From positions 1 through 30,325 of the IMG/VR virus record IMGVR_UViG_3300042866_000811: DNA of 30,325 bases; one strand, written 5' to 3'. The translations under genes were made by a program, and so were the position numbers. Positions 1 through 8,521 of this stretch are shown here, piece after piece. The DNA is from a virus. The notes beneath the pieces are model-generated. The model did no database searches. It saw nothing but the letters and a program-made list of their open reading frames with translations, and had not been told where the DNA came from. Each line of letters opens with the position of its first letter. The first letter of the stretch is position 1.

Positions 1-27
1 CGCAACCGCTAGTTCGTTCTCGGTCAT
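1..27 (-). CDS. 5' end of a late gene cut by the window edge
   Basis: Only the first nine codons (MTENELAVA) are present. The ATG lies at the complement of 25-27 and has an AAAGG-type ribosome binding site about eight bases upstream. It follows the 132-codon gene in the same direction, so it probably belongs to the same late unit. Nothing can be said about its function. Confidence 0.5.
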
Positions 28-74
28 TCACGTACCTTTCGGTTCCTGGCGTACCCGGCCAGTCGGGTTAAACA

Positions 75-473
75 TTAGTTAACAGATTTAAGTTCGGGTG
101 TCCAATAGCTCATCCCGCCCGCCCAGATGCGGCACGGATGCTCAACAGCCGCCGGGTTAAGCCACTCAACGCCGGGGCCACCTTGAGCCAGCACAGCAGG
201 ATCGTGGCCCTGCGACGCATAGTCTTCTGGCAGCGGATCAGGACGCGGGCCTGCGATCTGCGTCAGGCGCACGTTCACATGGTAGCGGTTGTCCATGACG
301 GCGGGCGTGATGATCTCGCCATCGGGGCCAACAACAGCCGGGGTGACAACCACGGGGCCGATTTCGTCAATGTAGCAGCCGTTGGGGAGGTCATCATAGG
401 TGAGGCTGACGATGGCAGCCCACGCATCCCATGTGGCTTTGTCGGCGGCGCGGTACATGAGGTCGTTGCCCAT
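75..473 (-). CDS. Hypothetical late protein, next to tail protein
   Basis: I do not recognise this 132-residue protein. It is acidic and has no membrane segment or signal peptide. Its middle contains a repeated phrase (VVVTPAVVGPDG, then EIITPAVMDN). The ATG overlaps the stop of the tail/adhesin gene (TAATG), and GAGGA lies about eight bases upstream, which fixes the start. The position directly after the tail protein suggests a tail accessory or assembly factor. That is inference from position only. Confidence 0.75.
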   Translation of the reverse strand: MGNDLMYRAADKATWDAWAAIVSLTYDDLPNGCYIDEIGPVVVTPAVVGPDGEIITPAVMDNRYHVNVRLTQIAGPRPDPLPEDYASQGHDPAVLAQGGPGVEWLNPAAVEHPCRIWAGGMSYWTPELKSVN

Positions 474-2506
474 TATGCAGTCCTCGCTTGAAGTTCGGCG
501 TTAGTCAGGCGGCGCGGTATGTAAGTGATCTGGCGGATGTGGCCGTTCATATAAAGAACATCCGCAACATTTCCTAGGCCAAGCTTAGATACGCTCGGGA
601 CAGTTCCCGAGGTGTCTGTTCCGGTAATAGCGCCATTGGCGGCTCCGGCAAAATCATTCAACTTGTACGAAAACGCATTTTTGAACGCCACATTATTAGT
701 CACAGTCGTGAATGGTATTGCAACCTGAATCGTGGTAGCAAATGTCACAAAAATAGTTTCCGCCGTTGGGTTGCGGCGCACTCCCATAAAATTGCTTACC
801 GTGCCATCATTGAGAGCTGCGGCGTAGTTAATAGAACCTAACCCAATATAATCGGCAGACACAACCAATGCGCCTTCCGTCGCGTTATACGGAAACTGGC
901 TCGTTGCCACGCTGGCAACGTCGGCGTTGCGGGTTACAGAAGCGGCAGCCGTGGGGATATAGGAGGTGGCGAAGGCTCCGGCTTCAAGCTGTGCGTTGCT
1001 CACAGTTCCTGTAACCGTAAGTGTCAGCGTTCCAGCGGTTGGTGTAAAAGTGAGTGTTACGCGGTTAGGGTATACACCCGTTCCAACCAATGGTCCGGCA
1101 CTTGATGCGCCAGAAAGCGTGACAGTTCCGGTTCCGTAAAACGACAGTGTATGTGCTGTTGCCGTAACAGTGACACTTTGCGTTGAAAGTGTCGCGCTGT
1201 TTAACAACAAATTCGTCCGCTGCTCCTCCACCAGCAGCCCACAGGCCGCCAGTGTTGACGGGTCGTAGTCAAGGCGGGGGCCATAGGCGGCGGCAGCACT
1301 AGGTGCCGCGCCAAAGTTAGGTGTGTAAGGGTCAAGGCTTGCGCTGTCGGAGAGTTGCGCGCCCCATGCGTAGACGGCATCACCGGATGTTACAATGCGA
1401 ATGCCTGGTGTTCTAGTTCCCGCCGTTGGCGTCAGTGTGGTGCTAAACCTTTGCCAGTCCGCAGTTACCGCCGCAGTAACATAGGTCGTGCCGTCTACAG
1501 TGATCTCCACAGTGCCCGTGCCCGTTTTGCGGCGAAGCCAGATAGAGAATGTGTACGGGCTGGCAAGAAGGCTTAAAGACGCCAGCAGCGTGCCGTTGCC
1601 TGCCGTGGCTGCTACGTCAATGGAGTTGGCAGATCCATTTGGCGCGGCGACAGCAACTTGCGTATCGGTGGTGTTGGTGTTGGTCCAACCCGTAGTCAAA
1701 AGTTCCGAGAACCCCAACAGGTTCTTCGGCGTGCTGGGGTTATAGTACGGATACGCGGAGGCGTTGGCTTGCATCCCGCCAAGGTCGGAGCGGTAGAGGT
1801 GTGCGCCCCATGCGTAGACTTCATCGCCGCTGGTTACAATGCGGATGCCCGCGTTCTTCGTGCCAGCCGTCGGAGTCTGCGTGACAGTGTAAAGCACCCA
1901 ATCATTGGTAATCGTGACGGTTGTGTATGTTCCGTTGTCGGCAGCAATCTGAATGTTGCCCGTCCCGGTTTTGCGGCGCAGCCACACGCCAAAAACATAC
2001 GGTGCAGCAGCAGCAGTGTAGGACTGCAAAACCGTGCCGTTAGCACCTGACGCCGCAATAGTGTCTGCGGTAGTCGTGCCATTCGGTGCTGCAATTGAAT
2101 TTGCAGCCACCGTTGCAGACGTTTTCGTCCAGCTAGAAGTGTCTAGTTGCTCACTTGCCAGCAGCAGATTATGCTGTGCCCACTTGATGTAGCCGTCACT
2201 GTCCGTCACGGTGGCAAGAGAACCGCGCGAAAAAGTAATCGGACCGCCTTGCGCCAGAAAAGGAGTTCCGCCGTATTCCATCTGGGTGTTCCTTGGAGAT
2301 GTCCGAACCAGCGCATTACCCTGCACCCCTCCGGCCGTGAAATCGGTAGCGTAACCAGACGGCTCAGAACCTAGCAAGTATGCTGCCGCTGTTTCTGTAT
2401 TAAGCTGACCAGACGACAACATCATCACGCCATAGCTGGCCTGGTAATAGTCTATGTACCGTTTGATACGGATTTCGCCGTCGAAGCCAGCAGGAGAGCG
2501 GATCAT
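473..2506 (-). CDS. Tail/adhesin protein with repeated carbohydrate-binding-like modules
   Basis: A 677-residue virion protein that probably binds the host surface. After an N-terminal segment (about 1-110, likely virion-anchoring) come two similar beta-rich modules at about 113-240 and 262-390. Each starts with NLL and a serine-rich strand, contains FxxWLRRKTGTG, then TPTAGT, IRIVTSGD and YAWGA. A shorter, divergent third copy lies at about 432-520 and ends in AQLEAG-FATSYIPT. The last 150 residues look like a concanavalin A/LamG-type beta sandwich. Similar arrays occur in phage tail fibre and tailspike proteins, where they bind polysaccharide. I see no clear enzymatic motif. The ATG overlaps the TGA of the upstream gene. 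The 132-codon gene follows with a TAATG overlap. Confidence 0.8.
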   Translation of the reverse strand: MIRSPAGFDGEIRIKRYIDYYQASYGVMMLSSGQLNTETAAAYLLGSEPSGYATDFTAGGVQGNALVRTSPRNTQMEYGGTPFLAQGGPITFSRGSLATVTDSDGYIKWAQHNLLLASEQLDTSSWTKTSATVAANSIAAPNGTTTADTIAASGANGTVLQSYTAAAAPYVFGVWLRRKTGTGNIQIAADNGTYTTVTITNDWVLYTVTQTPTAGTKNAGIRIVTSGDEVYAWGAHLYRSDLGGMQANASAYPYYNPSTPKNLLGFSELLTTGWTNTNTTDTQVAVAAPNGSANSIDVAATAGNGTLLASLSLLASPYTFSIWLRRKTGTGTVEITVDGTTYVTAAVTADWQRFSTTLTPTAGTRTPGIRIVTSGDAVYAWGAQLSDSASLDPYTPNFGAAPSAAAAYGPRLDYDPSTLAACGLLVEEQRTNLLLNSATLSTQSVTVTATAHTLSFYGTGTVTLSGASSAGPLVGTGVYPNRVTLTFTPTAGTLTLTVTGTVSNAQLEAGAFATSYIPTAAASVTRNADVASVATSQFPYNATEGALVVSADYIGLGSINYAAALNDGTVSNFMGVRRNPTAETIFVTFATTIQVAIPFTTVTNNVAFKNAFSYKLNDFAGAANGAITGTDTSGTVPSVSKLGLGNVADVLYMNGHIRQITYIPRRLTNAELQARTA

Positions 2507-2778
2507 GCGTAATACGACACGTTGAGTGTTGCAGAAGCAAGCTGCTCGATAAATCGGATAGCCTTGAGGTCGCCGTCGTAGGACAGCGACACGCCCGTGG
2601 CCAGCGGCATCCCGACCGAGGCGGTTGGCGCCGTGCCGTCGTCGCGCCAGCGAACAGCTTGCGTATCAGCCACAATCAGCGCCAAATTGGCCCCAACTGG
2701 AACGGTCAGTGCCGTTGATGCAGACAAGCCGACGATCTGCTGGTAACCCAGACACTGCGTGGTGGTCTTCAAACCCAT
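2503..2778 (-). CDS. Small beta-rich phage structural protein, unknown role
   Basis: A 91-residue protein with alternating hydrophobic/polar strands and the phrases LTVPVGANLALIVAD and VRWRDDG. It has no cysteine-rich or membrane region. Proteins of this look recur beside tail and portal genes in phage genomes and may be virion components, but I know no defined function. It lies 11 bases after the DUF5856-like gene and overlaps the tail gene start by four bases, so it is part of the same late unit. Confidence 0.75.
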   Translation of the reverse strand: MGLKTTTQCLGYQQIVGLSASTALTVPVGANLALIVADTQAVRWRDDGTAPTASVGMPLATGVSLSYDGDLKAIRFIEQLASATLNVSYYA

Positions 2779-2789
2779 GGTGCGCGTCC

Positions 2790-3155
2790 TTATGCGAGAA
2801 ACTTGAGCTTATAAATGGTTGTATAGTACAACCCGACGATCTCGTCGATGACGTTCTGAAGCGGCGTGCAGTCCTTGTCTACGACCTTATACCGCACGTC
2901 TTCGATTTCTGTTGCCTGACGCTCCAGAAACTCCAGCACGTTGTTCGACTTGTCGGCTGACATGAGCATGACCGGCCCGATCAGGCCGTACTTGCCCTGG
3001 TACATCTCCGCGAACTTGTCGGCCAAGTCGATAATCTCGTCGTAGAACCCGCCGAGTGCCTGATGCTTGGCATAGGACCGCGTGTTAAGGTGCGCCGAGT
3101 GCGTCACGTCGCGCGCAAGGAACAGCATACCTAGAAACTTGTCGCAACTGCTCAT
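2790..3155 (-). CDS. DUF5856-like helical phage protein
   Basis: A 121-residue, predominantly helical protein. The run ARDVTHSAHLNTRSYAKHQ followed by FYDEIIDLAD and a second acidic helix (FLERQATEIEDVRY) resembles the DUF5856 family of phage proteins. The spacing of His and acidic residues recalls ferritin-like/Dps folds. The family match is from memory, and metal binding is inference. The ATG overlaps the portal stop by four bases (ATGA), indicating translational coupling. Its place just after the portal gene suggests a virion or head-assembly role, unproven. Confidence 0.7.
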   Translation of the reverse strand: MSSCDKFLGMLFLARDVTHSAHLNTRSYAKHQALGGFYDEIIDLADKFAEMYQGKYGLIGPVMLMSADKSNNVLEFLERQATEIEDVRYKVVDKDCTPLQNVIDEIVGLYYTTIYKLKFLA

Positions 3156-5332
3156 GCGTTCATATCTCCGATTGGCCCTACAGGCCCGTTTGTTCCTGCG
3201 GGCAGTTCTGGCATACCGACGGACCCGCGCGGGCCTTCTGTTTCAGCCGTCAAGGGACGACCGTTCGAGATGTCGCCCGTCTCAATGGCCGCCGCAATGG
3301 TGCCCATGACGATGTCCTGTATCTGGTCAGGCGTCATGGCCTGCTGCACAGCGCTGATGCGCTTGGTCTCGGCGTCATACGCCTTGATCTGCATCTCCTG
3401 CGCTTCCATGGAGTTCTGGATGTTCTCAATCAGGCCCATGGTCTGGTTGAGCTGCTGGGTCAGTGCCTCAATCATCTGCTCGGCAGACTGGAGTTCCGGC
3501 GACTTGTCGTCCTGTGCCAGCACCTTCGGATCAATGATCTTCTTGAAGCGGGCCGCCATCTCCTGCGCGCCCGGCCAGTCCATGTTCTTGATGAACAGGT
3601 CGCCCGCCACCTGCCACAACTGCGGGCTGGTCTGAAGGATGTTGGCCATGGCCTCGACGGCCTCTTGGCGCTTGGTCAAGTAGCTCGGGCCAGTGGTGAT
3701 GACGACGTCGTAGGTGCCGACCGTCGGGTTGTAGATCTTCTCGATGACGTTGCCAGCAGCGTCCATGATTGGCTTGACCGGCTCGGGCTGCTGCGGGTTG
3801 ATCTTAGCCATGCCGACCTCACCGTCAACGCCGATGATGCGCGCGATGCGCTCGGTGTCGTAGATCTTGGGGATCATGTCCACAAGCTGGCGGGTGATGT
3901 GGCGGATGGCGCGGCCGAGGTTGTCAACGTAGTGGTAGGTGCCCGTGTCGCCTTCCTGCACGCGGGCCATGATGGCCTTGCCAGAGCGTTCGTTGCCCTG
4001 CTGGCCGAGGCTGGCGTTGTACTGGCCGGTCGTAGACTTGATGTCCTCCGCGGCGCCCATCTTGGCCTGGATGAGACCCGTCTGCGCCATTGGCGGCTGA
4101 GAACGCTGCGGAAGGGGCAGGATATTTCCCGCGCCGTCGGTCACATCCGGGTTCACTTCGAGGTACGGCCAGTTGGTCGTGTTGGCCGTCTTCCACTGCA
4201 TCTCGTAGCCTTCAAACTGGCCGCCGTAGCCAATGAAGGGGGCCTTGGGCGCCAAGGCCAGCATCTCGGCCTCTTGGCTGGTCCAGTAGTTGTACATGCG
4301 CTGCGCGTCCTTGGCGTTGCGCACAAGGCCCGACACGAACAGCCGTCCGTCTACCTCAAACTCGTTGCCGACGACCCGCACGACCGGGATGTACTTGCCG
4401 ATCCACTCGCGCTCGTCCAGCACCTCGTAGCCGTTGGTCTTGACCCACATGACCTTGCGGCGGTCAACGGTGCGGGTGCGCACCGGCTGGCCAAACATGG
4501 CCTTGAGCTGCCCATCCTGCACCGTCCCGTTGAAGGCCGTCACGTTGCCGGGGTACAGGTTCAGCTTAGCCTTCTGGTGGTCAATGTAGAAGTATTCCGC
4601 GATGCGGACGGTGTTCTGACTGATCCATTGGCTTAGTGACTGGTCGCCAATGCCCTGCGCCATGATGGACGTGATGGGTGCGGCGTCGGGAAACATCCGC
4701 TCAAACTCTTCCTTGAGCAGGTCTTCCGTGATGAAGCACCACTTGGCGTCGGACCCGCACGGGTCTTGGATCGTCGGGTCCATGTAGACGCTGAACGAGT
4801 TGCGGATGCGGCCGATGCGCAGATCCTGGTCGAAGCTGTCCTCGCGGGCGTACTCGGTCAGGATGCGGATGTAGCCCTCGCCGTAGGTCACCTGGTTGTC
4901 GCAGGCGGTATCGTAGGCCACGTCGGCGTCCGACATATACTCAATGTGCCGGATGATGCCGTCGAAGACCTCGGCCACTGCCACGTCGGCGTTGTCGTCA
5001 GCCGGGATCACCTTGCCGCTGGGCCTGTTCTGCCGTTGCTGGTTGGTGACCTGCCGGACGTGCTGCGGCAGCTTGTTGATGGTCAGGCAGGGGCGCGCGT
5101 TGATCGTCTGACCTTGCACGGAGCCGCGGGTCGCCAGCACGTCGGCTGGCCACTGCCACTGGTTGTCGGGCGAGCCCGCCATGAAGCGCAGGTCGTCCAG
5201 TTCGTCCTCGCGGCTTTCGCCCAAGGCAGAAATGGCCATGGTAAAGCGCGACCGCATGGTCGCAAGCATGTCGCTCTTGTCCGTACCGCCGTTGGCGACC
5301 TTAGCCGCGCCCTTCAGACCATCGTCAGCCAT
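3152..5332 (-). CDS. Portal protein, P22-type
   Basis: A 726-residue portal protein, the dodecameric ring at the capsid vertex through which terminase pumps DNA. The N-terminal part (about 25-220) shows the P22-type portal pattern: a helix with EDELDDLRFMAG, WPADV, then LTINKLPQHVRQVTNQQRQN, DxAYDTACDNQVTYGEGYIRI and SFSVYMDPTIQDPCGSDAKWCF. The middle contains GQYNASLGQQGNERSGKAIMARVQEG, also typical of these portals. The last about 130 residues are glutamine-rich helix (the barrel/crown region in P22-like portals) and end in a Gly/Pro-rich tail. Length fits the P22 family. The ATG directly abuts the stop of the preceding basic protein, and the gene lies in the terminase cluster. Confidence 0.93.
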   Translation of the reverse strand: MADDGLKGAAKVANGGTDKSDMLATMRSRFTMAISALGESREDELDDLRFMAGSPDNQWQWPADVLATRGSVQGQTINARPCLTINKLPQHVRQVTNQQRQNRPSGKVIPADDNADVAVAEVFDGIIRHIEYMSDADVAYDTACDNQVTYGEGYIRILTEYAREDSFDQDLRIGRIRNSFSVYMDPTIQDPCGSDAKWCFITEDLLKEEFERMFPDAAPITSIMAQGIGDQSLSQWISQNTVRIAEYFYIDHQKAKLNLYPGNVTAFNGTVQDGQLKAMFGQPVRTRTVDRRKVMWVKTNGYEVLDEREWIGKYIPVVRVVGNEFEVDGRLFVSGLVRNAKDAQRMYNYWTSQEAEMLALAPKAPFIGYGGQFEGYEMQWKTANTTNWPYLEVNPDVTDGAGNILPLPQRSQPPMAQTGLIQAKMGAAEDIKSTTGQYNASLGQQGNERSGKAIMARVQEGDTGTYHYVDNLGRAIRHITRQLVDMIPKIYDTERIARIIGVDGEVGMAKINPQQPEPVKPIMDAAGNVIEKIYNPTVGTYDVVITTGPSYLTKRQEAVEAMANILQTSPQLWQVAGDLFIKNMDWPGAQEMAARFKKIIDPKVLAQDDKSPELQSAEQMIEALTQQLNQTMGLIENIQNSMEAQEMQIKAYDAETKRISAVQQAMTPDQIQDIVMGTIAAAIETGDISNGRPLTAETEGPRGSVGMPELPAGTNGPVGPIGDMNA

Positions 5333-5944
5333 TTACCGCCCGCCGCCTCTGCGTCCGGCACCCACGTCGCCGCGCGACGGGTTTGATGCACGTGTGCCGC
5401 CGGTCGAGCGGCTTGCGCCGCCGGTCGAACGGCTTGCGCTGCTTGCGCCGCCCGTGCTGCGAGAGGGACCAGCCACGCCGCTCTTTTCCTGCGATATGCG
5501 CTGTTGACGCTGATACGCCGTTTCAGGCGTCTTATAGGCCGTACCGGACTTGGTCACGGTCGAGCCAGTCGTCTTGCCAGTGGTAAAACCCGTTGTGTTG
5601 CCCGTTGCGCGGTTGACCGCCATGCGGGCGGGCGCTGCGGCTTTGACAGGCGTAATGCGCTCAGAAACGGTCGTGCGGACAACCTGCGCGGGCTTGGGTT
5701 TGGCTTTGGGCACGGGCGCGGCTTGCTGCTTAAGCTTGGCCAACTGCTGCCTGCTGTACTCGTCCATGCGCAGGCCAACGGGCTTTACAGGCCCAATCGG
5801 CTTGTTGTACTTTATGCCGAAGGGGCCAAAACCGCCCGACAATTTGCTCTTTGGCTGCGTACTTCCCTGAAAGTCGCCTTTGTAGTCGGCGGTGTTGGGG
5901 ATTTGACCGCGGTCTGATTTATACGCAACGCTACGTTTAGCCAT
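5333..5944 (-). CDS. Basic low-complexity protein upstream of portal
   Basis: A 203-residue basic protein rich in Ser, Thr, Gly, Pro, Lys and Arg, probably largely disordered. The middle has short runs of the type TTGFTTGKTTGSTVTKSGT. The C-terminus is built from ASRSTGG heptads and ends in GAGRRGGGR. No enzymatic motif is visible. It sits between the small lysine-rich proteins and the portal gene; its stop codon abuts the portal ATG. A DNA- or capsid-associated scaffold-like role is possible but unsupported by homology. Confidence 0.7.
   Translation of the reverse strand: MAKRSVAYKSDRGQIPNTADYKGDFQGSTQPKSKLSGGFGPFGIKYNKPIGPVKPVGLRMDEYSRQQLAKLKQQAAPVPKAKPKPAQVVRTTVSERITPVKAAAPARMAVNRATGNTTGFTTGKTTGSTVTKSGTAYKTPETAYQRQQRISQEKSGVAGPSRSTGGASSASRSTGGASRSTGGTRASNPSRGDVGAGRRGGGR
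5396..5437 (-). repeat. 21-bp tandem repeat coding ASRSTGG
   Basis: Two adjacent 21-bp units (5396-5416 and 5417-5437) differ at one base. They encode the heptapeptide repeat near the C-terminus of the basic protein. A degraded third copy follows. This is consistent with growth of the disordered tail by slippage. Confidence 0.8.
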
Positions 5945-5945
5945 C

Positions 5946-6086
5946 TTATTTGCCCTTTTTGCCCTGCGCCTTGCGCTTCATCGCGTAAGCGATGGCTACA
6001 GACTGCTTTGCGGGTTTGCCCGCATCCATTTCGGTCTTGATATTCTTGCGGAACGCGCCCTTGGAGGCTGACTTGACCAGCGGCAT
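5946..6086 (-). CDS. 46-residue lysine-rich phage protein
   Basis: A short gene encoding a protein that starts MPLVKSASKGAFRKNIKTEM and continues DAGKPAKQSVAIAYAMKRK before a Lys/Gly-rich end. Proteins with this pattern (K-x-x-FxxNIKTEMxAGKPxKQxxAIAY) are very common small proteins in tailed phages; their function is unknown to me. The ribosome binding site AAAGGA lies eight to nine bases upstream of the ATG. The gene starts one base after the upstream stop and ends one base before the next gene. Confidence 0.8.
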   Translation of the reverse strand: MPLVKSASKGAFRKNIKTEMDAGKPAKQSVAIAYAMKRKAQGKKGK

Positions 6087-6087
6087 G

Positions 6088-6300
6088 TCACTTGTCCTTT
6101 CTGGAGCCCTTGACGCGCTTCATGCCGGGCAGTCCGCCGTAGCTGGACAGCGACCGCTGCGCGGTTTTGGCTGATTTCTTGAAGTCGGCGGCCGTCGGAG
6201 CGCCCTTGGAGCCAACTTTTCGCATCTTTTCGCCTGATCCGGCGGCAATGCGGGCGCGTTTGGCGTGAATTGCAGCGTAAAGTCCGGGTTTCTTGGCCAT
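6088..6300 (-). CDS. Small basic phage protein
   Basis: A 70-residue basic protein beginning MAKKPGLYAAIHAKRARIAAGSGEKMRKVG. This opening (KKPGLYANIxAKRxRIAAGSGExMRKxG) recurs in small phage proteins found near terminase and portal genes. Function unknown; the charge suggests DNA or nucleoprotein contact. It is one of three consecutive short basic genes with one-base gaps, clearly a co-translated set. Confidence 0.78.
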   Translation of the reverse strand: MAKKPGLYAAIHAKRARIAAGSGEKMRKVGSKGAPTAADFKKSAKTAQRSLSSYGGLPGMKRVKGSRKDK

Positions 6301-6301
6301 T

Positions 6302-6559
6302 TCAGCACTTCCACCGTCTCATTGAGGCTTTCGCCCGTTCTGCGTTCTTTGACTTGGCGACTACGCCGCCCATCCGGGCACAAAACGAGGCCTTCCGGCC
6401 CTTGTCCGCAGCCGTCTTGGGGGTCGGAGCGGGCGGCTTCAGCTTGCTGCCCGTCGCCTTGTTGTACTTGGCACGTCCCTTGGCCGTCAGCCCAGCGCCC
6501 TTGCTGACGGGCAGCTTCTCGCCACGGCCTACAGCCAGAGAGACGCTCTTGCGGGCCAT
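6302..6559 (-). CDS. DUF6321-like small basic phage protein
   Basis: An 85-residue basic protein. The segment GLTAKGRAKYNKATGSKLKPPAP followed by GRKASFCARMGGVV and a Lys/Arg-rich end matches, from memory, the DUF6321 phage family. Its biochemical role is not known. It sits among other short basic proteins between terminase and portal, one base from each neighbour. Confidence 0.8.
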   Translation of the reverse strand: MARKSVSLAVGRGEKLPVSKGAGLTAKGRAKYNKATGSKLKPPAPTPKTAADKGRKASFCARMGGVVAKSKNAERAKASMRRWKC

Positions 6560-6560
6560 G

Positions 6561-6992
6561 TTACAGGCAGTGGATGACGGAGAAGTTCAGCACCAACGCA
6601 TCGCTGGGCGAGGTAGAGCCCACAAGATTACGCACGGCGATGATTGCGGAGCCGGATGCCAAGCTGGTGACGTAGGCAGTATACTGCCCCGGCGTCGTTG
6701 CGCCTGCGCCGATGTTGACGATCAGGGTGTCTCGGGTGCTAATCAAGCTGTTGGTCAGCGTAAACGCCACGACGTCATTGGCCGGGATCGTTGCGTTGTT
6801 CATCGTAATCTGGCCAGCCGACTTGTTCAGCGTCACGCCCGTGGACTTGCTGGTCAACTGCGTGACCGTGCCCTGCGCGGCGGCGGTGTAGCCGATCTCG
6901 TCGGTGGCGTAGATGTCAACGCCGCTGATGAGGTCGGCGCCGGAAATGTCCTGATCGCTGTACGCTACGCCAATCGGTTTGGTATTGCCCAT
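6561..6992 (-). CDS. Beta-rich virion-associated protein, unknown role
   Basis: A 143-residue protein (MGNTKPIGVAYSDQD...) dominated by alternating beta strands. The final SDALVLNFSVIHCL resembles small phage structural proteins. I chose the ATG at 6992 because AGGA lies eight bases upstream and the start falls two bases beyond the terminase stop. A TTG six codons further upstream would overlap terminase and has no advantage. It could be a head decoration or head-completion protein, from position and fold character only. Confidence 0.75.
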   Translation of the reverse strand: MGNTKPIGVAYSDQDISGADLISGVDIYATDEIGYTAAAQGTVTQLTSKSTGVTLNKSAGQITMNNATIPANDVVAFTLTNSLISTRDTLIVNIGAGATTPGQYTAYVTSLASGSAIIAVRNLVGSTSPSDALVLNFSVIHCL

Positions 6993-6994
6993 TG

Positions 6995-8521
6995 CTATGA
7001 TCCTAGCCAAGAGGTTGAAATGCTGGCCTGACCATAAGCCTTGCGCGGCGTCCTGTCAACGCGCTCGCCTCTGGAGGCCACGGGGAACGCGAATGTAACG
7101 GCTATCGCGTCCGCGGCGTCGGGGCTTGCGAGCCCACGGGCTTTCATCTCCTTCTTGCCTTCGAGGAAGATCGTGCCCTTGCTGTCCGGCTTCATCAGCG
7201 GCGAGATCAGGTCCGTCTTCAGCACCCGGTCGGGTGGGATCGACGCGGTCTTCAGCCATTCCCGCATGGCTCCCCACATCTCGGCCCGCTTGTTGCCGTA
7301 CATGACCGGCTTGCTGCTCTTGGTCCCAAAGTTCACCCCCTTGACCTTGTACCGCTGCTCCTTGAGCCGGTCCACGACCCCTGCGCCCAGCCCGCCCTCA
7401 TCAATCACCACCATCGTCGGCTGGAACTCCTCCATCGCCTCGATGACGCGGCCGACTACCTCCATGGTGTCGTCACCGCGGTAGCGCTTGATTGCCACGA
7501 TGTCCCGGCCTTGCCGTACCGCAATAACTGTAGCGTCGGCACCGAAGCGTGCCGGGTCCACGCCGAGGACCACTGGAGCCGAGGCGTCCTTATGGCGGGG
7601 TCGCTCCATGGCGTCGTCGACGAGATGGATCGGGATGAACTGGTCATCTCCAGCCGAGGGAAACTCACCGTAGACCTCAACATGCGCCTGAACGCTGTCA
7701 GGCCCGTATTCGAGGATGATCTGCTCATAGACCGCCTTGTCCGTCCCTTCGACCGTGCGGGCGTCCACGGTCTTGTTGCGCCAGAAGTCCCGCTTGGCGT
7801 TGAACGCCTCGTAGAAGTAGCCCGTGTTGCGGCGGGGGTTGGAGAACGCCATCCAGAAGCGGTGCGGCGTGTTCTCGGTGAAGAAGCCCGCGGCCACCTG
7901 CCAGATGCTGTCGGAGATGCCCGAGGCTTCGTCGAACACCAGCAGCACACCATCAAAGTTGTGCACGCCCGCGTAGGCGTCCGGGTTCTCCTCCGACCAC
8001 AGCCGTCCCTCGACGCCCCAGTAGCGCGTGCCCTTCTTCAGGTCGCGCTCGACCAGCTCGGCCAGCCACTTGGCGGGCATGACGCGGGTAGCCGAGACCT
8101 CGAACCAGTGGCTGTTCAACGCGAGCGCCAGCCACTTGGTGATTTCGGCCCAGGTGATCGACCGGAGCTGCGTCTCGGAGTTGGCCGACACGATGGTGCT
8201 GGACCCGATCCGGGTCGTCAGCATCCAGATCACGAGCCACGAGACGAGGGCCGACTTGCCGATGCCGCGGCCGGAAGACACGGCCATGCGGAACACGTCG
8301 AAGTCGATCTTGCCGCCGTTGGAGCGGATGTGCTCGGCCAGATCGCGCAACACCTCGCGCTGCCACTTGCGCGGGCCCGCGAAGTGCTCCAGCGGCGTGC
8401 CGGGCTGCCCCCACGGGAACAGGTACATCACGAACTTGAGCGGGTCGTCCTTGAGCGACGGCGCCCACAGGGACGCCATCAGGCTCTGCTCGTCCTCAGC
8501 GCTGTAGCGCGTGGTCTGCAC
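6995..8521 (-). CDS. terL: Terminase large subunit (packaging ATPase/nuclease)
   Basis: A 508-residue motor that pumps DNA through the portal and cuts it. ATPase domain: Walker A SSGRGIGKSA at 82-91, Walker B LLVFDE at 193-198, and a coupling-motif-like region (FSNPRRNTG) at about 226-234. RNase H-like nuclease domain: D322 in GVDPARFGADAT, D374 in VVIDEGG, and the acidic pair in SPDAADAI at about 466-473, as expected for the three metal-binding acidic sites. The start is GTG: AGAGGAG lies seven bases upstream, and the gene then overlaps the small terminase by 26 bases. Length is normal for the family. Confidence 0.95.
   Translation of the reverse strand: MQTTRYSAEDEQSLMASLWAPSLKDDPLKFVMYLFPWGQPGTPLEHFAGPRKWQREVLRDLAEHIRSNGGKIDFDVFRMAVSSGRGIGKSALVSWLVIWMLTTRIGSSTIVSANSETQLRSITWAEITKWLALALNSHWFEVSATRVMPAKWLAELVERDLKKGTRYWGVEGRLWSEENPDAYAGVHNFDGVLLVFDEASGISDSIWQVAAGFFTENTPHRFWMAFSNPRRNTGYFYEAFNAKRDFWRNKTVDARTVEGTDKAVYEQIILEYGPDSVQAHVEVYGEFPSAGDDQFIPIHLVDDAMERPRHKDASAPVVLGVDPARFGADATVIAVRQGRDIVAIKRYRGDDTMEVVGRVIEAMEEFQPTMVVIDEGGLGAGVVDRLKEQRYKVKGVNFGTKSSKPVMYGNKRAEMWGAMREWLKTASIPPDRVLKTDLISPLMKPDSKGTIFLEGKKEMKARGLASPDAADAIAVTFAFPVASRGERVDRTPRKAYGQASISTSWLGS

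Noticed and set aside
3665-4636. Long plus-strand open frame (323 codons) opposite the portal gene
   Set aside because: It is an antisense shadow caused by GC-rich codons; composition is dominated by Val, Asp, His, Arg and Leu, with no family features. The portal match on the other strand is clear.
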